Assembly: GCF_022179065.1 (NCBI RefSeq)
Contig: NZ_BPQD01000001.1
Location: 310,001-374,000, forward strand
Direction: 5' to 3'
DNA: 64,000 nt
Origin: Methylobacterium adhaesivum
Lineage (GTDB): Bacteria; Pseudomonadota; Alphaproteobacteria; Rhizobiales; Beijerinckiaceae
Positions 25,219-33,252 of the stretch are shown here, in pieces. How positions within the stretch are numbered: the stretch's first letter is position 1; every line of letters starts with the position of its first letter. Under the pieces are notes generated by a model. That model did not search any database. It was not told where the DNA came from and saw nothing but the letters and a program-made list of their open reading frames with translations. A program made the translations under genes and the position numbers.

Positions 25219-26307
25219 TTATTGGGGCTGCGGATTTGCGTCTGGGATAGCACGTATGCAATCACGCTCTATCTTCAAAAATACCTCGAAAATCTTTTTT
25301 GGCTGCGTAGAGACTCGTAATGTCATTCTAATAATCCCATGCGGAATATCAGATTCATTATAAGATTCTTCCCAATCAACACTGGAAACCCCGGAAAACG
25401 CCCCATCAAGCATGCCCCATATAAAGCTTCGGCGCATTTCTTCGCTTTTACTTACTTCGAAAAGATACAGTGCTTCCCTAGCGCCGTTGGCAATCGTTTT
25501 GCTGCTGCGGGCCGCCTGATTGACCCCCCAAGCCCCATCAAGAGTTTCGGCGGGCTTTCTCAGCCAATGCGCAGATAACCCATCCAAGTCTAATTTTGCA
25601 TTAAATGATGCTTCATCGCCATTGTTAGTGATTGCTAGCACCCAATGGTTCTCGACCTTGCGAACGTCGTATGTAAAATCTTGTCCTCCTAACGCAGTTT
25701 CGTTCGGACGAAACAGAACTTCGTCAGTGGGTTCGATTGGCAACCCCATTCCACGAGCGCCTTTAGGGTGCAACAGTCCTAAAATGCCAAACAGTCGCAT
25801 TTGATCTGCAATGACCGGATTGTTTGTTATAAAGCCATCGACGCGAGTTGCATCTATTTGACAGCTCTCAAGACTGTATGGACCGCCATCCCATGTCACA
25901 AAAACTTTTTCAAATGAGCAATTAATGAACCTAATGCCATCCAATTTGATTGGGCACGAAACGAACGATTGATTCGCAACCACAGAAAGGGCGACTTCAT
26001 TCTGTTCTTTTCGTAGATCTTCGGCTCCTGGCGTAAGCCGGCGCCGCCATGCGAAGATCATTTCGACAACAAACATCAAGGCGAAAGCAGAAATCGCTCC
26101 GGCCCAATTGGGGCCAATCCATTCAAGTATGGCCGTGCTCCATGGGCCAACCTGTTTGGTCAGGTATGGAGCAATCGTGTCTTTCCAAAAGTCCTGAATG
26201 GTGACGTCGTAGATGGCCTTGAGCGCCGCCCCAACCAACTTGGTTATGATGACGCCGATGACGCCAGCGATCAGACTGACGATGAAGGGTGTGCGGGGAG
26301 CCAGCAT
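25219..26307 (-). CDS. unrecognised AT-rich membrane protein with pentapeptide-like segment, 362 aa
   Basis: Not recognised. Two hydrophobic helices (about 8-32 and 68-88) anchor the protein and are followed by a basic stop-transfer stretch (AWRRRLTPG). A cytoplasmic region of about 270 residues follows. Near 110-150 a Cys- and Phe-spaced stretch (LDGIRFINCSFEKVFV, GGPYSLESCQIDATRV) resembles one or two coils of a pentapeptide or beta-helix repeat. The rest is mixed alpha/beta and acidic. Base composition and codon use are clearly more AT-rich than both flanks, which points to recent transfer. It occupies the gap between the GTA genes g14 and g15. A defence, immunity or passenger role is possible but not shown. 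Confidence 0.7.
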   Translation of the reverse strand: MLAPRTPFIVSLIAGVIGVIITKLVGAALKAIYDVTIQDFWKDTIAPYLTKQVGPWSTAILEWIGPNWAGAISAFALMFVVEMIFAWRRRLTPGAEDLRKEQNEVALSVVANQSFVSCPIKLDGIRFINCSFEKVFVTWDGGPYSLESCQIDATRVDGFITNNPVIADQMRLFGILGLLHPKGARGMGLPIEPTDEVLFRPNETALGGQDFTYDVRKVENHWVLAITNNGDEASFNAKLDLDGLSAHWLRKPAETLDGAWGVNQAARSSKTIANGAREALYLFEVSKSEEMRRSFIWGMLDGAFSGVSSVDWEESYNESDIPHGIIRMTLRVSTQPKKIFEVFLKIERDCIRAIPDANPQPQ

Positions 26308-26486
26308 CTGAGCACCATGCCCACCTGCCAGTTGAAATTGTACTTATTTTTCCCATTTCCAAAAATAGGCCTTGCTAAAACGCAACTCATGAAATGGCGT
26401 ATGCCAGCATATTTGGTGCATTCGCCCTATAAGGCAGGTTATTTTGATGGAGGGGCGGGCTGCGAGGGTGAGTTGAGGGGCGTCGG

Positions 26487-26936
26487 TCATTCGGTCGTCC
26501 GGCTGAAACTCGGAAACCGGAACGCATGCGTCCGGTGCCGCACCCACCACCGCGTCAGCGCCACCTCGGTGACGGCCGCACCATCATGGGCGTGGATCAT
26601 CGTGCCAGCCCCCGTGGCGATGGCGCAGTGGCGGGCCGGCAGGTGGGCGCGGAAGGCGAACAGCAGAACGTCCCCGGGCTGCGGGTCGCCGAGTGGCACC
26701 GGGACGAGGTGGCGGCCGGCGGCCTCGGCCAGGGGATCGGTGCCGGGGGCGGCCGATTCCGCCCAGGAGGCGCCGTAGGGCGGGGCGGCCTCGGGCTCGG
26801 GGCCGAGGCAGTCGCGCCAGACCCCGCGCACGAGGCCGAGGCAATCGCAGGCGACCCCCTTCACGGAGGCCTGATGCCGGTAGGGCGTGCCGATCCAGGC
26901 CCGCGCGGCGGCGACGATCCGGTCGGCCGGGCTCAT
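26487..26936 (-). CDS. GTA cell-wall peptidase, NlpC/P60 family (g14, rcc01697-like)
   Basis: A 149-residue peptidoglycan peptidase of the tail tip. It starts MSPADRIVAAARAWIGTPY, the family opening. The catalytic Cys lies in VACDCLGLVRGVW (about 30), and the His is in PARHCAIATG (about 100), followed by MIHAHDG. Its ATG overlaps the stop of g13 by 4 bp. In R. capsulatus GTA the equivalent protein helps the particle cross the recipient cell wall. The 179 bp downstream-to-upstream gap to the AT-rich gene holds no feature. Confidence 0.9.
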   Translation of the reverse strand: MSPADRIVAAARAWIGTPYRHQASVKGVACDCLGLVRGVWRDCLGPEPEAAPPYGASWAESAAPGTDPLAEAAGRHLVPVPLGDPQPGDVLLFAFRAHLPARHCAIATGAGTMIHAHDGAAVTEVALTRWWVRHRTHAFRFPSFSRTTE

Positions 26937-27823
26937 CGGAACAGGCTGCCGCCGTCGAGGCCGGGTCCGGAGCCGGGGGCGTGCCGCACCACGAAATCGT
27001 TGCCCGGCATATGCGGAAACCCTTGGAAGTTGAGGGTGTTGGAGAACTTCGTCCCGCAGGTGGAGAAGCGCTTGTCGCAACCCGCCGTGAGCGTGAACGC
27101 GTCGCCGGCCTGGACCGGGCGGGCCGGGGCCTGCCAGAGGGCGAGGCGGATCCCCGCCGCATCCACCCCGTGGGCGCGGATGTCGGCGGCGTGCCCGGCT
27201 TGCGCGCCGCCGGTCCAGACGAGGCGCCCGGCCGTGAACCAGGCGTCCGGAAACGGCGCCGCCAGGGCGACCCGCAGGGTCTCGGGCTCGGGCACGGCCT
27301 CCACCCGGCCGGTGGTGCGGAAGGCGGCCGCGTCGCGGTCGACCCGGCAGCGCCCGTCGCCGAGTTCGGCCGCGCAGGTGGCGCGGTAGGTCCGGCCGCT
27401 CGGCACGTCGAGGCGGTCCATGAGGCCGCGCACCTCCGCCACGAAGGCGCCGCCCGCCCGGCGCACCTCGCCGAGCGTCCCGGCATCGAGGAGGAGGCGC
27501 GTCTCCGGGGCGGTCCAGTCCACCAGCCAGGTCTCGACGCCCGCCCCGTCGTAGAGGCCGCCGGCGATGTCGGCGTCGGTGAGTCCGAGGGCGCTCAAGG
27601 CGCCCGCGACCTCGCCGCCGCCCACGGCGAAGCCGAGTTCGGCGCTGGCCTCGGCCGCTTCGAGGCCGGAGCGGGCGGCGTAAACGACGCCCGCGAGCGT
27701 CAGGTCGCGGTCGTGGTCGGTGAAGCCGAGCACGGCGCCGTCGCGTCGGGTGAGCGCCCAGCAATGGCACAGGGTGGTGGCGCCGCCGAGACGGTCGGCG
27801 AGGTCCGCCGGAAGATCGCGCAT
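26933..27823 (-). CDS. GTA tail hub protein, DUF2163/BR0599 (g13, rcc01696-like)
   Basis: A 296-residue tail-hub protein. The DUF2163 N-terminal domain opens MRDLPADLADRLGGATTLCHC, and the BR0599-like C-terminus has the conserved GCDKRFSTCGTKFSNTLNF block. Four cysteines (CAAELGDGRC plus CDKRFSTC) fit the iron-sulfur site reported for the hub protein in the R. capsulatus GTA structure. That link is from recall, while the cysteines are seen directly. It lies 11 bp after g12 and overlaps g14 by 4 bp. Confidence 0.92.
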   Translation of the reverse strand: MRDLPADLADRLGGATTLCHCWALTRRDGAVLGFTDHDRDLTLAGVVYAARSGLEAAEASAELGFAVGGGEVAGALSALGLTDADIAGGLYDGAGVETWLVDWTAPETRLLLDAGTLGEVRRAGGAFVAEVRGLMDRLDVPSGRTYRATCAAELGDGRCRVDRDAAAFRTTGRVEAVPEPETLRVALAAPFPDAWFTAGRLVWTGGAQAGHAADIRAHGVDAAGIRLALWQAPARPVQAGDAFTLTAGCDKRFSTCGTKFSNTLNFQGFPHMPGNDFVVRHAPGSGPGLDGGSLFR

Positions 27824-27834
27824 GACAGGGCCTC

Positions 27835-28470
27835 CTATGGGACGATCTCGACGAGGGGCACCTTCGGGATCTCGCCGGCCGTGAAGGCGGACAGATCGAC
27901 GGTGAGGCTGTCGGTGTCGAAGCGGACCGGCACGTCGAACAGGAAGCCCGCCGTCACCACGGCCCCGGCGGGCGGGGCCGCCGCGAGGGTGACGCGGCCG
28001 GTGGTGGCGTCGCAGGTGAAGGCGGCGGGCGGCAGGACGACGCCCGCCACCGCCACGGTGACGCTCTCGGCCACGGGCTTGGCGATAGCCCGGCGGTAGG
28101 GCAGGGGGCCGCTGCCGTAGGTCTTGGCGAGCCCGAATTCACGGGTCGCGCCGTCGCCGGTGCCGAGGGGCTGGTCGGTGGCCGAGACGGCGCGCGAGGG
28201 CGGGCCGGAGCGGGAATCGACCCGGTCACGGTAGCGAAAGCCGTAGAGGCGGCCGCGCCGTTCCTCGAAGAAGCTCAGCACGGCGTGGAGGGCGTCCAGC
28301 GTGCGGATGCCGAGGCCCGCATCGTAGCGCCGCCGCGAATCCGCCCAGCGCGCGTTGCGGTGCTCGCGCCCCGAGGCGAGCGTGACGATCTCGGTCATCC
28401 GCTCCGGCCCGCCGCTGCCGCGCAGGGCGACGTCGAGGGGAAAAAGGACCTCGTGGAAATCGGCGCCCAT
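27835..28470 (-). CDS. GTA distal tail protein, DUF2460 (g12, rcc01695-like)
   Basis: A 211-residue structural protein of the DUF2460 family. Diagnostic text includes FHEVLFPLDVALRGSGGPER near the start, then LASGREHRNARWADSRRRYD and FFEERRGRLYGFRYRDRVD. The length matches R. capsulatus GTA gp12, which forms the distal tail ring. It lies 27 bp after the tape-measure gene. Confidence 0.93.
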   Translation of the reverse strand: MGADFHEVLFPLDVALRGSGGPERMTEIVTLASGREHRNARWADSRRRYDAGLGIRTLDALHAVLSFFEERRGRLYGFRYRDRVDSRSGPPSRAVSATDQPLGTGDGATREFGLAKTYGSGPLPYRRAIAKPVAESVTVAVAGVVLPPAAFTCDATTGRVTLAAAPPAGAVVTAGFLFDVPVRFDTDSLTVDLSAFTAGEIPKVPLVEIVP

Positions 28471-28497
28471 GGGCGGCTCCTCGCGTTAGGGGGGCGG

Positions 28498-29076
28498 CTA
28501 CAATCCCCGCCGGCCCCGCGCCACGGCGCGGGCGAGGCCGGCGGCGACCTGGGCTTCCGAGCGGCGGAAGCCCGCGACATCCGGCGTGGTGATGTTGACG
28601 GTGACGGAGGCGCTTCGCGCCTCGGCGCCGGCCGCGACGCCGAGGCGGCCGTCGCTGCCGCGCTTCAACGGCAGGATCGCCTCCGGCCCGGCCTCGCCCA
28701 TGAGGCCGAGGCCGCCCCGCATGGGAAAGTAGGTGGGCGCCGCCACGATGCCGCCGGCCGCGAACGGCTGCACCGCCCCGCGCGCGATCACCCCGCCCCG
28801 GGCGAAGGCCTCGCTCCCGCTCGATACGCTCGCCGAGAGGGCGCTCTTCACCAGGCCGGTGATGCCGGACTTCACCGGGGCCAGCGCCGCCTTGAGGGCG
28901 AGGCTCGAGAGCTTCGTCGTGAGGGTGCCGAGCACCCCGTCGAGCTGGCGCCCGGCGCCGAGGGTGCCGGTCAGGGCCTGGGACAGGCTCTTGCCGAAGC
29001 TTTTCGCGAGGCGATCGAGGGTTTCGAGCTGCTTTTCGCGGGTCGCCTGAGCCCGGTCGGTTTCGGTCTCGGCCAT
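28498..29076 (-). CDS. GTA tape-measure protein (g11, rcc01694-like)
   Basis: A 192-residue tail-length protein. It has an N-terminal helical part (ETLDRLAKSFGKSLSQALTG), a Gly/Ala-rich hydrophobic centre (about 70-110) and the phage tape-measure signature MGEAGPEAILPLKRG near 128-142. It is very short compared with tape measures of infectious siphophages, in keeping with the stubby GTA tail. It follows the two chaperone genes in the standard order. Confidence 0.88.
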   Translation of the reverse strand: MAETETDRAQATREKQLETLDRLAKSFGKSLSQALTGTLGAGRQLDGVLGTLTTKLSSLALKAALAPVKSGITGLVKSALSASVSSGSEAFARGGVIARGAVQPFAAGGIVAAPTYFPMRGGLGLMGEAGPEAILPLKRGSDGRLGVAAGAEARSASVTVNITTPDVAGFRRSEAQVAAGLARAVARGRRGL

Positions 29077-29123
29077 GCGGATCTCCTGGCGTCACGGAAT
29101 GCTGGGAGTGTGGGGTCCTGGGA

Positions 29124-29342
29124 TCACAGGATATCGGGATGGGCCTCGAGCAGGCGGTCGAGGTCGGCCCGGTTCGGCGCCGATGCGCGGGCGAGGAACC
29201 CGGCGGCGGCAAACAGTTCGCGTGGTGTCGCGCCCCAGAGGTCGCGCGGGCGCCAGCCGAGGCGGCCGAGCGCCAGGGCGAGGACATCGTCCCACGGGAA
29301 GGCGGAGACGGGCTCCGGCGCGGTCCCGCCCGTGGGGATCAA
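29124..29342 (-). CDS. GTA tail assembly chaperone (g10.1, rcc01693-like)
   Basis: A 72-residue protein with the small phage tail-chaperone signature (FPWDDVLALALGRLGWRPRD, then LWGATPRELFAAAGF). The ATG overlaps the end of g10 by 4 bp. In R. capsulatus the two genes likewise overlap and act in tail assembly. It is short and easily missed, but the pattern is clear. Confidence 0.88.
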   Translation of the reverse strand: MIPTGGTAPEPVSAFPWDDVLALALGRLGWRPRDLWGATPRELFAAAGFLARASAPNRADLDRLLEAHPDIL

Positions 29343-29686
29343 GGGTTCGGCGGCGCCTCGCGTGGCGTGGCCGCCGGCGCTTCTCCAAAGGCGGCCGTGA
29401 GGGCTTCGCCGAGGGCCTGCGCGATGGGCTCGAGGCCGCCGGCGAGCGGCAGCGCCGCCACGGCGGCCTCGTCGAGGGCGTGGCCGCCCCCGCGCAGGGC
29501 CGCGCCGAGGAGCGCGATGAGGTCGCGGGTGGCGAGGCTGCCCCCGGCGAAGCGTTCGGCGAGGCCCGCGAGGTCGCGGGCACCCAGGGCCGATTCGAGT
29601 TCGGCAAGCGCCCCGAGGGTGAAGCAGAGGGTGTAGCGGGTGCCCCCGAGGTCGAGGGGCACTTCCCCGCGCCGGCGGTTGGCCAT
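29339..29686 (-). CDS. GTA tail assembly chaperone, GTA-TAC family (g10, rcc01692-like)
   Basis: A 115-residue protein of the gene-transfer-agent family. The beta-rich start MANRRRGEVPLDLGGTRY is followed by the helical LGALAELESALGARDLAGL. It lies 2 bp after the major tail gene and overlaps g10.1 by 4 bp. It is thought to bind the tape measure during tail assembly. Confidence 0.9.
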   Translation of the reverse strand: MANRRRGEVPLDLGGTRYTLCFTLGALAELESALGARDLAGLAERFAGGSLATRDLIALLGAALRGGGHALDEAAVAALPLAGGLEPIAQALGEALTAAFGEAPAATPREAPPNP

Positions 29687-29688
29687 GG

Positions 29689-30096
29689 TCAGGCCGCCGT
29701 GAAGGCGAGGGCGCCGGCGGAATCCAGCGCCATGTCGAAGGTCACCTCCCCGGCATGGTCGCCGCGATATTCGAGGCTCGTGATCTGGAACGGCCCCTCC
29801 AGGGTGCCGAAGGCCGGCACCACCACTTGAAAGGTCTCGATGGCGCCCTCGAAGAACAGCTGGCGCAGGCGCGCGTCGGAAGCCTCATCGCGAAACACCC
29901 CGGCCCCGGCGATGGAGGCCCGGCGCACCCCGGCCCCGGAGAGCAGTTCGCGCCAGCGCCCGGCGGATTCGGCGTGGGTCACGTCCACGGTCTCGGCGTT
30001 GAAGGCGATCTGCCGGGTGCGCAGGCCGGCGACGGCCGTGAAGCCGCCCCCGCTCGCCACGCGGATGAGAAGGTCCTTGCCGCGCTGTGCGCTCAT
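29689..30096 (-). CDS. GTA major tail tube protein (g9, rcc01691-like)
   Basis: A 135-residue tube protein of the TP901-1 major tail family. Texts such as MSAQRGKDLLIRVASGG, FNAETVDVTHAESAGRWREL and LEYRGDHAGEVTFDMALDSAG match GTA tail proteins. The length is typical. It lies between the tail terminator and chaperone genes, as expected. Confidence 0.93.
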   Translation of the reverse strand: MSAQRGKDLLIRVASGGGFTAVAGLRTRQIAFNAETVDVTHAESAGRWRELLSGAGVRRASIAGAGVFRDEASDARLRQLFFEGAIETFQVVVPAFGTLEGPFQITSLEYRGDHAGEVTFDMALDSAGALAFTAA

Positions 30097-30124
30097 GGTC
30101 GGTCTCCGGGTCGTTCGGGGGCGG

Positions 30125-30568
30125 TCAGGCCGGGCGGTGCTCGGTGATCGCCTGGAGGGTGAGGGTGGCGCGGGCCTCGCCGCTGGCGGGGTCGCGGGTG
30201 GCGACGAGGCGGGCGACCCGCAGGGTCACGAGGTGGTGGCCGGAGAGCGCCAGGGGCGCGTCGGCGAGGAGGTCGGCCATGCGCTCGGCCGCGTCGAGGC
30301 CGGAGCGGGCCGAGCCCGGCCGGGCGTAGAGGACGAGGCTCAGGGTGTGGGCGTGGCGGGCCGCGCCATCGACGGACTCGTCGCGGATCTCGGCATCGCC
30401 GAAGACGCCGTAGACGGGCACGGCCCCGCGCGGCGGCTCGTCGTGGAGGCGCAGGGACCCGCCCATGAGCCGGGCGAGGGTGGCATCGACGCCGAGATAG
30501 GCGAGGATGGCTCCGCGTAGGGCCAGGAGCGGGCTCGCCGAGACCGGATCAGAGGGTGGGGACGTCAT
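30125..30568 (-). CDS. GTA tail terminator, DUF3168 (g8, rcc01690-like)
   Basis: A 147-residue protein of the DUF3168 family (SASPLLALRGAILAYLGV; PVYGVFGDAEIRDESVDG; HTLSLVLYARPG). It caps the tail and joins it to the head. Its ATG overlaps the stop of g7 by 4 bp, which fixes the start, although the frame is open further upstream. Confidence 0.9.
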   Translation of the reverse strand: MTSPPSDPVSASPLLALRGAILAYLGVDATLARLMGGSLRLHDEPPRGAVPVYGVFGDAEIRDESVDGAARHAHTLSLVLYARPGSARSGLDAAERMADLLADAPLALSGHHLVTLRVARLVATRDPASGEARATLTLQAITEHRPA

Positions 30569-30921
30569 GGCGCTTCCGCTCCGGCCAGGAGTTCCTCGAC
30601 CCGGCAGACGAGTTCGCGCCCCCGCCCGTCGGGATCGGCCGCCGCCCGGATGGCGAAGCGGCGCGGGCCGGCGGCGAGCCGCATGGCCGGGGTGACGTCC
30701 GGGCGGTAGGCGAGGCGCACCCGGTGGGTCTCCACGGGATCGGCCCGTCCGCCCCGGACCTTCTCGGACGCGCCGAGGGCCTCGATGGCGCCCCACAGGA
30801 GGGGGCCGGGCACGAAGCGGCGGATCGTGCCGCCGAACCCGTCCGGTTCCTCCGTGGGACGTTCAAGGACGAAGCGGCGGCGGCGCGCGCCGATGGGCAC
30901 GCGCGGGTTCGCGTCGGGCAT
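30565..30921 (-). CDS. GTA head-closure (stopper) protein (g7, rcc01689-like)
   Basis: A 118-residue phage head-tail joining protein. The N-terminal basic strand text RRRRFVLERPTEEPDGFGG and VETHRVRLAYRPDVTPAMRL are typical of this family. It lies 17 bp after g6 and overlaps g8 by 4 bp. Confidence 0.88.
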   Translation of the reverse strand: MPDANPRVPIGARRRRFVLERPTEEPDGFGGTIRRFVPGPLLWGAIEALGASEKVRGGRADPVETHRVRLAYRPDVTPAMRLAAGPRRFAIRAAADPDGRGRELVCRVEELLAGAEAP

Positions 30922-30938
30922 GGCTGGGGGCTCCGGGG

Positions 30939-31502
30939 TCAGAGGCGCAGGCGCCGCAGGGGCTCGGCGAGGGCGGCGACGGCGGGTGGCGGGGCGCCGC
31001 TACTGTCGCCGCGATGCTCGAAGCCGTGGGCCACGAGCAGCCGGATCGCCTGGGCGAGGCCGGGGGGAACGGGCGGGCCATCGCCGCCATAGCCCGCGCT
31101 CACCTCGATGAGGGCGGCGCCGGCGCGCAGATCCGGGGCGTCCGCCGCGACGACGAGGCCGGGCGCCTCCTCCCGGTCCGGCCCGAGGCGGACCACGCCC
31201 TCGGGGAGGTCCGTCACCACGCCCTGTGCATCGACGAGGCCGGCCCGCTCCACGGCCACGATGGGGCTGAGCGGCAAGGGCAGGAACCCGTCCGGCGGCC
31301 AGGCCGTGAGGGTGATGCGATAGCGGCCGGGCGCCAGGATGCGCCGGGTCGTGGCCTCGAGGCCGGCCCGCGCCGCCGCCAGGAGGGCGGCGATCAGGGC
31401 GTCCTCGGCGCCGTCGTCGTCGGAGTCGAGGCGCAGATGGGCGCGCAGGTCCGCGAGGTTCACCGGCTCGACGGTGGGGCCCGCGACGCGTATCGGGGTC
31501 AT
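30939..31502 (-). CDS. GTA head-tail adaptor (g6, rcc01688-like)
   Basis: A 187-residue connector. The start TVEPVNLADLRAHLRLDS and the helical DALIAALLAAARAGLEATTRR match the phage gp6-like connector family, and IEVSAGYGGDGPPVPPGLAQ is a common closing segment. The frame is open upstream into the antisense protease gene, but the family start lies at ATG 31502. Only 30 bp separate it from the divergent trypsin-like gene, so any promoter for g6 must lie there or transcription must pass through two antisense genes from the capsid gene. Confidence 0.9.
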   Translation of the reverse strand: MTPIRVAGPTVEPVNLADLRAHLRLDSDDDGAEDALIAALLAAARAGLEATTRRILAPGRYRITLTAWPPDGFLPLPLSPIVAVERAGLVDAQGVVTDLPEGVVRLGPDREEAPGLVVAADAPDLRAGAALIEVSAGYGGDGPPVPPGLAQAIRLLVAHGFEHRGDSSGAPPPAVAALAEPLRRLRL

Positions 31503-31532
31503 GGTCGTCTCCAGGTCTGCGGGGTTTCGCCG

Positions 31533-32261
31533 ATGGCGCGAAGGGTGTTCGGGTGTCTCGCCGCGCTGCTCGGCCTCGCCGGCCCGGCCGGCGCCGTGGT
31601 GGGCGGCGACCCGGCGCCGGAAGCGGCCACCGGGGCCGTGATGGTGCTGTCCTCGAACGGCGGCCTGTGCACCGGCGTGGTGGTGGCGCCGGGCGCCGTG
31701 CTCACGGCCGGCCACTGCCTCGCGCCGCGCCTCGTCCACCGGGTGCATTACAAGGATGCCGCTGGCAGCCCCGTCCTGGCCGAGCCCACCGCGCGCGCCG
31801 TCCATCCCGGCTACGATGCCGGGGCGGTGGCCGGGCGCCGCCGCTCCATCGATCTGGCCCTCGTGCGCCTCGCCGCCCCCCTGCCGGCGCCGTTCGCCGC
31901 CGCGACCTTGAGTTCGGCGATGCCGCAGGCGGGCGAGACCCTCGCGCTCGCGGGCTACGGCATCGCCAAACCGGGCGACCCGCGCAGCACCGGCACCTAC
32001 CGGCGGGCACGGGTGCCCGTTGTCGCCCCGTACGGGCCGAGCCGCGTCCTCGTCTGGCTCAAGGGCTCCCAGGGAACGGGCGCCTGCCAGGGCGATTCCG
32101 GCGGGCCGGTGACGGATGGGACGGGCGTCGTCGCCGTGGCGGCCTGGATCGGCGGGGCCTGCGGCGGTCTCTCCCAGGGGGTTCTGCTCGGGCCGCAGCG
32201 GGCCTGGATCGACGCGACGCTCGCGGGCTGGGGCCTCGCCGCCCGCTGGGACGGGCCGTGA
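31533..32261 (+). CDS. secreted trypsin-like serine protease 1, inside GTA cluster
   Basis: A 242-residue S1-family protease with a signal peptide (MARRVFGCLAALLGLAGPAG, cleavage near AVVGGD). The mature chain begins VVGGDP, like the activated N-terminus of trypsins. The catalytic triad is intact: His61 (LTAGHC), Asp107 (SIDLALV) and Ser189 (CQGDSGGP). It lies antisense to the cluster, between the adaptor and capsid genes. A second related protease follows 111 bp later on the same strand. It could be a passenger, or a secreted enzyme acting on cell surfaces around GTA release or uptake; the latter is speculation. Confidence 0.88.
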   Translation: MARRVFGCLAALLGLAGPAGAVVGGDPAPEAATGAVMVLSSNGGLCTGVVVAPGAVLTAGHCLAPRLVHRVHYKDAAGSPVLAEPTARAVHPGYDAGAVAGRRRSIDLALVRLAAPLPAPFAAATLSSAMPQAGETLALAGYGIAKPGDPRSTGTYRRARVPVVAPYGPSRVLVWLKGSQGTGACQGDSGGPVTDGTGVVAVAAWIGGACGGLSQGVLLGPQRAWIDATLAGWGLAARWDGP

Positions 32262-32372
32262 CCGCGCATGTGCATCGGCCGGGAACCGGAGCTTGGCCGA
32301 ACGATTCCCTTACGATAGGTTTCCGTCAGTGCAGACCGGGGTCCGTCGGGGCCGGGACGCGGGAGAGACACG

Positions 32373-33233
32373 ATGTTGCCGACCGCGTTGCGCAAACTCG
32401 TCCTGGCGAGCCTGATCGGCCTCCTGCCCGCGCCGGCGCTGGCGGTGATCAACGGCACGGTCTCGCGGGACCCCAACGGCCTGCGCGCCTCCGTGGTGCG
32501 CATCGAGAGCACCCAGGGCGAGATCTGCTCGGGTACACTCATCGCGCCCGACCTCGTACTCACGGCGGCCCATTGCGTGATGCACCAAGCCGGCTACAGC
32601 GTGGTGGCGGTGGACCGCGCCTTCCGTTCGCGCCGCATCGGCGTCGCGGCCACGACGATGCACCCCGACTTCGTGCCCGGCACCACGCCGGAGGACCAGC
32701 CGGGCATCGACCTCGCCCTGATCAAGCTCGCCGAGCCCTTGGGCAGTGATTTCCAGCCCCTCGATCCGCGCGGCGGCGGGATCAACACCGGCGACGCCGT
32801 CGAGATCGCCGGCTTCGGCGTGGTGGCGGAGAACCGGCGCAACACCGCCCGCACCCTGCGCCAGGCGCAACTCGTCTCCATCGGCCCGCTGCAGGTTGCC
32901 AACCGCGTCACCGTGGTGACGGACCGGCGGCGCATGGCCGAGACGGCCGGTGCCGGCGCCTGCCTCGGGGATTCCGGCGGCCCGATCCTGCGCGGCGGCC
33001 CTCGCGGCTACCGGATCGTCGGCGTGGTGAGCTGGTCGAGCGGCGCCATGCACCAGGACAAGCGCGCCCGCACGGCCTGCGGCGGCTTCACCGCCGTCAC
33101 CCCCACGGCCGAGCACACGGGCTGGATTTCTTCCCGCGCCGCCGAGATGAGCCGGATGCAGACGGGGGATGTCGGTGGCCGCACGGAGTGGATGGCGGAG
33201 CCGGGTGTCACCCGCCCCCGCCGAGCCCGTTGA
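32373..33233 (+). CDS. secreted trypsin-like serine protease 2, inside GTA cluster
   Basis: A 286-residue S1-family protease. The signal peptide ends in PAPALA, and the mature N-terminus is VINGTVSRD, a trypsin-like activation end. The triad is complete: His67 (LTAAHC), Asp113 (GIDLALI) and Ser201 (CLGDSGGP). A C-terminal extension of about 45 residues, rich in Arg, follows the domain. It shares strand and family with the preceding protease but the two are well diverged, so the pair is not a recent duplication. It ends 19 bp from the stop of the capsid gene, which it faces. Confidence 0.88.
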   Translation: MLPTALRKLVLASLIGLLPAPALAVINGTVSRDPNGLRASVVRIESTQGEICSGTLIAPDLVLTAAHCVMHQAGYSVVAVDRAFRSRRIGVAATTMHPDFVPGTTPEDQPGIDLALIKLAEPLGSDFQPLDPRGGGINTGDAVEIAGFGVVAENRRNTARTLRQAQLVSIGPLQVANRVTVVTDRRRMAETAGAGACLGDSGGPILRGGPRGYRIVGVVSWSSGAMHQDKRARTACGGFTAVTPTAEHTGWISSRAAEMSRMQTGDVGGRTEWMAEPGVTRPRRAR

Positions 33234-33252
33234 TCCGAAGGGCGTTGCCGCT

